Below are positions 59,071 through 64,000 of a stretch of 64,000 nucleotides of DNA, piece after piece (positions within the stretch are counted from its first letter, which is position 1; each line of letters starts with the position of its first letter). The notes under the pieces were generated by a model, which did no database searches, had not been told where the DNA came from, and worked only from the letters and a program-made list of their open reading frames with translations. Source of the DNA: Methylorubrum aminovorans (GTDB taxonomy: Bacteria; Pseudomonadota; Alphaproteobacteria; Rhizobiales; Beijerinckiaceae); contig NZ_BPRC01000012.1 in the NCBI RefSeq assembly GCF_022179725.1, forward strand, positions 62,001 through 126,000. Direction: 5' to 3'. A program made the position numbers and the translations under genes.

Positions 59071-59299
59071 GGGTCCCCGGTCGTGATGACAGGGTGGAAA
59101 ACACCCGGACACGCTCTCCGGTGCCAAAGCCGATCATCGTTCGGCTCCCGCCCGAACTTGAGACATTCCGAGCAAAGCGTCGGAACTATGCTGCAATGCG
59201 GCGGCGAATTCGGCTTGACGCACGTTTCAAACGGCAGGATATTTCTCGAAAGGAAGCCAGAATTCCTTTCAAGAACGATTCTCCGGGAGGAGATCTGCC

Positions 59300-59593
59300 A
59301 TGCAGGATGCGCGCGTCGCAGCCATGTTCGGTCGGGATCGAGCGGCAGCCATTTTCGCTGTTGGGATGGTCTGGCTCGTCTACGCCTTCACCTTCTGGAC
59401 CATGCGGCAGGCCTGCGACGCCTGCGGGGTGACGTTTCTCGTCCTCGGCGTCGGCGCCTGCGTCGTGCTGCTCAACACGGCAGCGATCGCCGCGATGATC
59501 CGGCACTACCGCGAGGATCGCGACGCGATCTACGGCACCGACCTCTACTACCTCGATCGCCTCCGGGAGATGCGCCGGGCGGGGGAGGCCTGA
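59300..59593 (+). CDS. Hypothetical two-helix membrane protein (97 aa)
   Basis: 97 residues. Two membrane helices (about 15-35, AAAIFAVGMVWLVYAFTFW, and 42-68, GVTFLVLGVGACVVLLNTAAIAAMI) and a charged cytosolic tail (RHYREDRDAIYGTDLYYLDRL). A CxxC pair (RQACDACG) lies between the helices. It is the first gene of the permease operon, one base before the next start. No known family. Confidence 0.65.
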   Translation: MQDARVAAMFGRDRAAAIFAVGMVWLVYAFTFWTMRQACDACGVTFLVLGVGACVVLLNTAAIAAMIRHYREDRDAIYGTDLYYLDRLREMRRAGEA

Positions 59594-59594
59594 G

Positions 59595-59990
59595 ATGGCC
59601 GGCCGCACGCCCTACGAACCGCCGGTTCAGTCCGTGGTCGGGCAGATCGTCGATGCCGTCCTGATGCTGGTTCTCGTCTTCATCACCCTCTACCTGCCCC
59701 TGCTGTTCAAGCTGGCCGGCGGCGGCACGACGACGACCACGACGCCGAACCCGACCTGGGAGTCGCTCGGCCAGAATCCGACCATGGCGGGCCAGTGGGA
59801 GAAGCTCGGCTTCACGCCGGAGAAGGCGGCCGGGATCATCGGCACCCGCTTCGACTACGCCTTCAACTGGGGCCTCGTGGCGCTCACCGCCGCGATCATC
59901 GTCGGCTACTTCATCTTCATGTTTCGGTACTCGGACCGCGAGTACCGCGAAGTCATCGCCGAGCGTTTCGACGGCGCGCCGAAGGCCTGA
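59595..59990 (+). CDS. Hypothetical two-helix membrane protein (131 aa)
   Basis: 131 residues with GGGGGAGG before the ATG. Two membrane helices (about 15-40, IVDAVLMLVLVFITLYLPLLF, and 90-115, NWGLVALTAAIIVGYFIFMF) flank a polar loop beginning with a Thr run. Co-directional with the permease, probably an accessory subunit or independent small membrane protein. Confidence 0.65.
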   Translation: MAGRTPYEPPVQSVVGQIVDAVLMLVLVFITLYLPLLFKLAGGGTTTTTTPNPTWESLGQNPTMAGQWEKLGFTPEKAAGIIGTRFDYAFNWGLVALTAAIIVGYFIFMFRYSDREYREVIAERFDGAPKA

Positions 59991-60074
59991 ATCGAACGGT
60001 CCGCCGCTCGACCCACCTTCCTAAGCTGCCGAGGTCGTCGGCCCAATCGTCCTGCAGATCGGGGGGAACACGTC

Positions 60075-60245
60075 ATGGTGTCCGTGATGAATTGGGGCGC
60101 CTGGGCGGCCGCGACCGCCCTCGCCCTCTGGATGGGGTTCGACCTCCTCCGCACCAATCGAACCTATGACGAGAGCTTCCTCCTCTCCTCCGAGGAGGGT
60201 GAGATCGTCGATTCCGAGGTCGGCGAGACGGCGGCGAGGTCGTGA
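60075..60245 (+). CDS. Small single-pass membrane protein (56 aa) before the permease
   Basis: The open frame from ATG at 60075 to TGA at 60243-60245 encodes 56 residues: a short hydrophobic N-terminal helix (MNWGAWAAATALALWMGFDLL) and an acidic tail (LLSSEEGEIVDSEVGETAARS). The stop overlaps the permease ATG as TGATG, a strong sign that it is translated and coupled to it. AGATCGGGGGG lies upstream. It resembles small regulatory or assembly partners of transporters, which is an inference. Confidence 0.65.
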   Translation: MVSVMNWGAWAAATALALWMGFDLLRTNRTYDESFLLSSEEGEIVDSEVGETAARS

Positions 60246-61693
60246 TGACGACAGGCCAACCGATCGCGGAGCGGGTCGCCGCTCAGCCGCCCGCCGAAGC
60301 GAGCACGGCCCCGGCGCCGGCCGTACCCCGGAAGGTCGCGCTGCTGCGCGTGCTCGGGCCCGGCCATGTCTGGGCGCTCGGCGTCGGCATCGTCCTCGTC
60401 GGCGAATTCATGGGCTGGAACTTCGCGGTGGGTAAGGGCGGGGCGGTCGCGGCTCTGGCCGCCTGTTGGCTCGCCGGCATCCTCTACACCTGCGTCGCGA
60501 TGATCGATTCCGAGATCACCTCGACGGTCGCCGCCGCCGGCGGGCAGTATGCCCAGGCCAAGCACATCATCGGGCCGCTGGCGGCCTTCAATGTCGGCCT
60601 CTACCTCGTCATGGCCTACACCATGCTGGAGGTGTCGAACGCCATCGTCACGGGCGATCTGATCGAGGCCTTCGCCCAGAGCCTCGGGCTCGAAGGGACG
60701 GTCGACAAGCGCGCCTTCATGGTGCTCACCGTCGTCGCGCTCGCCTTCCTCAATTATCGCGGCGTGCTCGCCACGCTGACGCTCAACCTCGTCATCACCT
60801 CTGCCGCCTTCGCCGCGATCGTGGTGCTGTTCGTCGCGACCCAGCCCTGGGCGCCGGGCGCGGTGCTGAAGCACGAGGCGCTACTGGGCGCCCTGCCCTA
60901 TGGCTCGCTCGGCATCCTCGCGGCGATGCATTTCGGGCTGTGGTTCTATCTCGGCATCGAGGGCACCACCCAGGCCGCCGAGGAGGTCCGCTCTCCGGCC
61001 CGCGCCCTGCCGCTCGGCACCATGACCGGCATGATGACCCTGCTGATCGCCGCGACGCTGACGTGGTACGTCTGCTCCGGCCTGATGCCGTGGGAATATC
61101 TCGGCCAGGCGGTGACGCCGCTCTACGACGCGGCCCGTCTCACCGGCAGCCGCTGGCTGGAGCTGTTCCTGTTCCTCGGCACGCTGTTCGCCACGGTCGC
61201 CTCGGCCAATGGCTGCATCAACGACGCGTCGCGGGCGTGGTTCGCCATGGGCCGGGACCGCTACATGCCGGTCTGGTTCGGTGCCGTTCACCCGACCTAC
61301 CGCACGCCGTATCGCGCCATCGTCTTCTTCGTGCCGATCGCGATCCTGTTCGCCGTCTCGACGCCGCTCGATCAGACCATCACCTTCTCGATCCTGTCGG
61401 GGCTGCTCGGCTACACGCTGATGGCGCTGTCGATCGTGCTATTCCGCCGCAAATGGCCGCTCGGCTCGATCCAGCGCGGCTACGTGCATCCGCTCCATCC
61501 GCTGCCGGCCGTGCTACTGCTCGTCCTGTGCGTGGTCACCTACCTCGCGGTCTTCCTCGGCTACGGCACGCAGCTTCTGGCAATGATGGCCTTCTACATC
61601 ACCGCCTCGGCCTGGTTCGTCCTGCACCGCTACAAGTATGTGCGCCGCGGCGACCAGTTCACGATGCCCTGGCCGAAGCCCCGCGGATATTGA
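60245..61693 (+). CDS. APC-superfamily permease (ethanolamine/amino-acid type)
   Basis: 482 residues from the ATG at 60245 (a GTG one codon earlier is possible). An Ala/Pro-rich cytosolic start is followed by about twelve membrane helices. Helix 1 carries GPGHVWALGVGIVLVGEFMGWNFAVGKGG, like ethanolamine permeases, and a characteristic EGTTQAAEEVRSPARALPLG loop follows helix 6. It imports amines or amino acids with a cation; the substrate is not fixed by the sequence. No ethanolamine ammonia-lyase genes are in the window. Confidence 0.85.
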   Translation: MTTGQPIAERVAAQPPAEASTAPAPAVPRKVALLRVLGPGHVWALGVGIVLVGEFMGWNFAVGKGGAVAALAACWLAGILYTCVAMIDSEITSTVAAAGGQYAQAKHIIGPLAAFNVGLYLVMAYTMLEVSNAIVTGDLIEAFAQSLGLEGTVDKRAFMVLTVVALAFLNYRGVLATLTLNLVITSAAFAAIVVLFVATQPWAPGAVLKHEALLGALPYGSLGILAAMHFGLWFYLGIEGTTQAAEEVRSPARALPLGTMTGMMTLLIAATLTWYVCSGLMPWEYLGQAVTPLYDAARLTGSRWLELFLFLGTLFATVASANGCINDASRAWFAMGRDRYMPVWFGAVHPTYRTPYRAIVFFVPIAILFAVSTPLDQTITFSILSGLLGYTLMALSIVLFRRKWPLGSIQRGYVHPLHPLPAVLLLVLCVVTYLAVFLGYGTQLLAMMAFYITASAWFVLHRYKYVRRGDQFTMPWPKPRGY

Positions 61694-61703
61694 AGGCGCG
61701 GTG

Positions 61704-62378
61704 ATGCTGATCGGCCTCAGCCTCCTGATCCTCCTGTCGAGCGTAGCCTTTTGCCTGCGCCAGCACCGGCGAGAGGCAGCGTGGCGGGGCGGTCTCCTCG
61801 ACGACTGCGCCGGGCAGGTCGCGACGCCGCGCCTCGGACGCGACCGGGCCGGCTTCGCGACGCTGCGCGGCCGCCTCGGATCGGCGGCCGTCGATATCCG
61901 CTTCGTTCCCGACACCCTGGTGCATCGCAGGCTGCCGCAGCTCTGGCTCCACGTCACCCTCCGGGTGCCGCTCGCGACCGGGGCGATCCTCGATGTGCTG
62001 CGCCGTCCGGCCAGCGCGGAATTCTACGCACCTGATCGGCTTCCGCTGCGCCTTCCCGTCCCCCAGACATGGCCGGCCGATACCCTCGTGCGCGGGACGC
62101 CGGGCGCGGAGGCGCTGCTTGCCCGCATTGGCCCCGCGCTGAGTCGCCTCTTCGCCGATCCGACGGTAAAGGAGGTTCTGGTGACGTCCGACGGACTTCG
62201 CCTCACGGTGCAGGCGAGCCAGGGCGCGCGGGGCACCTACCTGCTCCTGCGCGGCAGCCGCTTCCCCCTGTCGCGCCTCGCCTCGGACCGGCTTAGCGGC
62301 ACGCTACGCGACGGTTTGGATCTCGCTCGGATCCTGTCCGAACCATCCTCGGAGACGCGGCATGCGCGCGCTGCCTGA
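61704..62378 (+). CDS. Hypothetical protein with N-terminal membrane anchor (224 aa)
   Basis: 224 residues from the ATG at 61704, with GGCGCGG upstream. One N-terminal membrane helix (MLIGLSLLILLSSVAFCL), then a soluble, Arg/Leu-rich alpha/beta domain without motifs known to me. The gene overlaps the next by 17 bases and is 10 bases after the permease stop, so it belongs to this operon. Confidence 0.65.
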   Translation: MLIGLSLLILLSSVAFCLRQHRREAAWRGGLLDDCAGQVATPRLGRDRAGFATLRGRLGSAAVDIRFVPDTLVHRRLPQLWLHVTLRVPLATGAILDVLRRPASAEFYAPDRLPLRLPVPQTWPADTLVRGTPGAEALLARIGPALSRLFADPTVKEVLVTSDGLRLTVQASQGARGTYLLLRGSRFPLSRLASDRLSGTLRDGLDLARILSEPSSETRHARAA

Positions 62379-62631
62379 TCCCACCCGCGTCCTGCTCGTC
62401 GCGGCCCTCCTGCCCGGCATCGGCCATGTCTGGACGGGGCGCGCAGCGCGCGGGCTCGGCTTTGCCCTGTTCGCGCTCCTCGGCGGCTGGCTCACCGCCC
62501 GCTTCGCCGCGCCCGATGCAAGCCTCGTCGGGCGTCATGCCGGCGGCTTCTTCGTTTGGGCTTTGTCCATTCCGGACGCCTATCGCGGTGCCCGCCTCGA
62601 TCGGGCTTGGGCGGACCGGGTCCCACACTGA
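62362..62631 (+). CDS. Hypothetical two-helix membrane protein (89 aa)
   Basis: 89 residues. Helices at about 9-25 (VLLVAALLPGIGHVWTG) and 30-50 (GLGFALFALLGGWLTARFA), with the pattern LPGIGHVWTGRAARGLGFA seen in TM2-like small membrane proteins. It overlaps the preceding gene by 17 bases and is the last gene of the permease operon, convergent with ccdA. Confidence 0.62.
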   Translation: MRALPDPTRVLLVAALLPGIGHVWTGRAARGLGFALFALLGGWLTARFAAPDASLVGRHAGGFFVWALSIPDAYRGARLDRAWADRVPH

Positions 62632-62674
62632 CGCCGATTCGGGAAACCGATTCGGAGGTAGCCTTGGCGACCCG

Positions 62675-63394
62675 TCAGAACCGTGTCGTGAGGGCCGTGA
62701 GCCAGTCCGGCGAGGCGTTCACCAGGGCCGTTTCCAGCGCCCGGTCATACCCTGAGAGGATCAATCCGCTCGAGACGAGGAGGACGGCACCGAGAGCCGC
62801 CTTCAGCCCGCGGCCGAGGCCGAGCATCCGCTCGCGCCAGCGCATCAGGATCTCACGCGACAGCATCCCGAGGGCGACGAGCGGCAGGGCCGCCCCGAGC
62901 CCGAACAGCAGCATGGTCAGTGCGACGCTGCCGAGATCGCGTCCCTGAGCCGCCAGGAGCGAGGCAGCCCCGAGGGTCGGGCCGACACAGGGGCTCCAGA
63001 CGGCGCCGAGCAGCAGGCCGACGGCGAACTGGCCCGGCAGGCCGGCGGTGGAGAAGCCGCCGAACCGCCGCTCCGCCCAGTCGCTCACCGGCCCGCCCGC
63101 GGCGGCGAGCCGGGTCTGCGCCGCCGGCACGAGCAGGACGAGGCCGAGCACCATGAGCATCGCAGCCGCGGCTTTGCGGAACAGCTCGCCGTCGAGACCG
63201 ATGGCGAAGCCGATCGTCGCCACGAACAGGCCGATCGCGACGAAGGCGAGCGCGAGGCCGGCGGCGAGCGCCACCGGCCCGAGGCGATGCTCCGTCGCAG
63301 CCGCGCCGAGCACGAGAGGCAGCAGCGGCAGGACGCAGGGCGAGAGCACCGAGAGCAGGCCGGCGAGGCTGGCGAGGCCGAGCTGCATGGTCAT
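62675..63394 (-). CDS. CcdA-like cytochrome c biogenesis / thiol-redox membrane protein
   Basis: 239 residues with six membrane helices. The family start LASLAGLLSVLSPCVLPLLPLVLGAA (Cys in SPCVLP, helix 1) and the symmetric WSPCVGPTLGAAS (Cys, helix 4) provide the redox-active pair that moves electrons from cytosolic thioredoxin to the periplasm. It may serve cytochrome c maturation or metal/thiol reduction. Confidence 0.9.
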   Translation of the reverse strand: MTMQLGLASLAGLLSVLSPCVLPLLPLVLGAAATEHRLGPVALAAGLALAFVAIGLFVATIGFAIGLDGELFRKAAAAMLMVLGLVLLVPAAQTRLAAAGGPVSDWAERRFGGFSTAGLPGQFAVGLLLGAVWSPCVGPTLGAASLLAAQGRDLGSVALTMLLFGLGAALPLVALGMLSREILMRWRERMLGLGRGLKAALGAVLLVSSGLILSGYDRALETALVNASPDWLTALTTRF

Positions 63395-63425
63395 GGTGCG
63401 CGCGAACCCCCTCCCCCGATTCGGC

Positions 63426-64000
63426 TCAACCGTGCCCGTGGGCCGGCTGGGCGGCGTTGCCGCGGATCAGCTCGCGACCGGCATAAATGCCGCCCACGAC
63501 CTGAAGGTCGAGACGCTCCGCGTCGCGCCGACGAACCTCTTCCATGATCTCCCCGGCCGCCTCCGGCTCCGAACCGATGGTCACGAGCGCCTGCTGGCCA
63601 AAGGCGAAGGCCGATTCGAGCGTCTCGCGAATCTGGTAGGCGACGCCTGCCTCGATCAGCTCGACCGCGTGCTCGCGATCGCGGGCGCGGGCCAGGACCG
63701 GCACCAGCGGGAATTCCGCTTTCGCCAACTCGGCGATGCGCTTGGCCATCGCGCGGTCGTCGATGCAGATCAGGATCGCCCGCGCCGTGGCGGCACCGGC
63801 CGCGCGGAGAATGTCGAGACGGGCGCCGTCGCCGTAATAGACCTTGAACCCGAACCCTTCCGCGAGGCGAATGTTGTCGGCGTTCGTGTCGATGATCGAG
63901 ACCGAGCACCCGCGCGAGATCAGCGGCTGGCTGACGATCTGCCCGAAGCGGCCGAAGCCGATGATCAGGGCGCTGCCGACGAGATCCTCCGGCGCCTCGA
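63426..64000 (-). CDS. Kef-type K+/H+ antiporter, C-terminal RCK domain (partial)
   Basis: The frame is open from the window edge (63998) to TGA at 63426; only the last 190 residues are present. It begins with the end of the transporter/linker and then the RCK (TrkA-N) NAD-binding domain: ALIIGFGRFGQIVSQPLISRG, an acidic end of strand 2 (IIDTNADNIRLAEGFGFKVYYGD) and ARAILICIDD. The family is KefB/KefC-like monovalent cation:proton antiporter 2. The N-terminal membrane part lies outside the window. An ATG at 63749 is internal. Confidence 0.85.
   Translation of the reverse strand, partial: EAPEDLVGSALIIGFGRFGQIVSQPLISRGCSVSIIDTNADNIRLAEGFGFKVYYGDGARLDILRAAGAATARAILICIDDRAMAKRIAELAKAEFPLVPVLARARDREHAVELIEAGVAYQIRETLESAFAFGQQALVTIGSEPEAAGEIMEEVRRRDAERLDLQVVGGIYAGRELIRGNAAQPAHGHG

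Overview
The window is a 64 kb piece of a GC-rich alphaproteobacterial chromosome. The likely source is a Methylobacterium/Methylorubrum-type rhizobialean. That is an inference from the conserved order rpsA-sppA-ihfB-lapA-trpF-trpB, the EcfG-like promoter, the bacteriophytochrome, the many CsbD/PRC-barrel/PhnA-like stress proteins and the density of PAS/histidine-kinase genes; no rRNA is present to confirm it.

Layout. 1-5250: a KaiC-like ATPase translationally coupled to a histidine kinase with a degenerate receiver (cut by the window edge), then a large PAS hybrid kinase. 5764-8763: a DUF2252 protein, a short-chain dehydrogenase and a GntR/FCD regulator. The regulator is divergent from 9116-15148, a tight operon for biotin-independent malonate decarboxylase (mdcACDEGBH) without a transporter. 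15162-20938: a stress cluster on the minus strand (SOUL, PRC-barrel, YidB, three CsbD/DUF883-like proteins, a PhnA-like membrane protein, a frameshifted CsbD remnant), headed by a PAS-LuxR regulator with an EcfG-type promoter. 21247-29930: tRNA-Met and the housekeeping block trpB, trpF, lapA, ihfB, sppA, a sugar O-methyltransferase-like gene, rpsA and rlmB.

30076-39130: a tRNA-Glu gene followed directly by a 9 kb Tn7-like transposon. It carries tnsA, tnsB, tnsC and a long tniQ/tnsD gene whose C-terminal half looks like about six tandem winged-helix units. The tnsA-proximal end holds ten copies of a transposase-type repeat, seven of them at 22-23 bp spacing. The distal end holds about three inverted copies. 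Inside are a small LysR-like winged-helix gene with a six-fold palindrome array at its promoter and a zeta-toxin-like toxin/antitoxin pair. No cas gene or CRISPR is seen. This element is the most interesting part of the window.

39307-43785: a red-light/two-component module (bacteriophytochrome, single-domain response regulator, REC-HK-REC hybrid kinase whose start codon cannot be found). 44604-52979: a giant 2791-residue RTX-type secreted protein combining Calx-beta domains, a choice-of-anchor domain, an ExeM/NucH-like nuclease and a 5'-nucleotidase. 53181-64000: YjbR, an ABC-F ATPase, a chemotaxis receptor, a DNA glycosylase, an amino-acid/ethanolamine-type permease operon with several tiny membrane proteins, CcdA and the C-terminus of a Kef-type antiporter that leaves the window.
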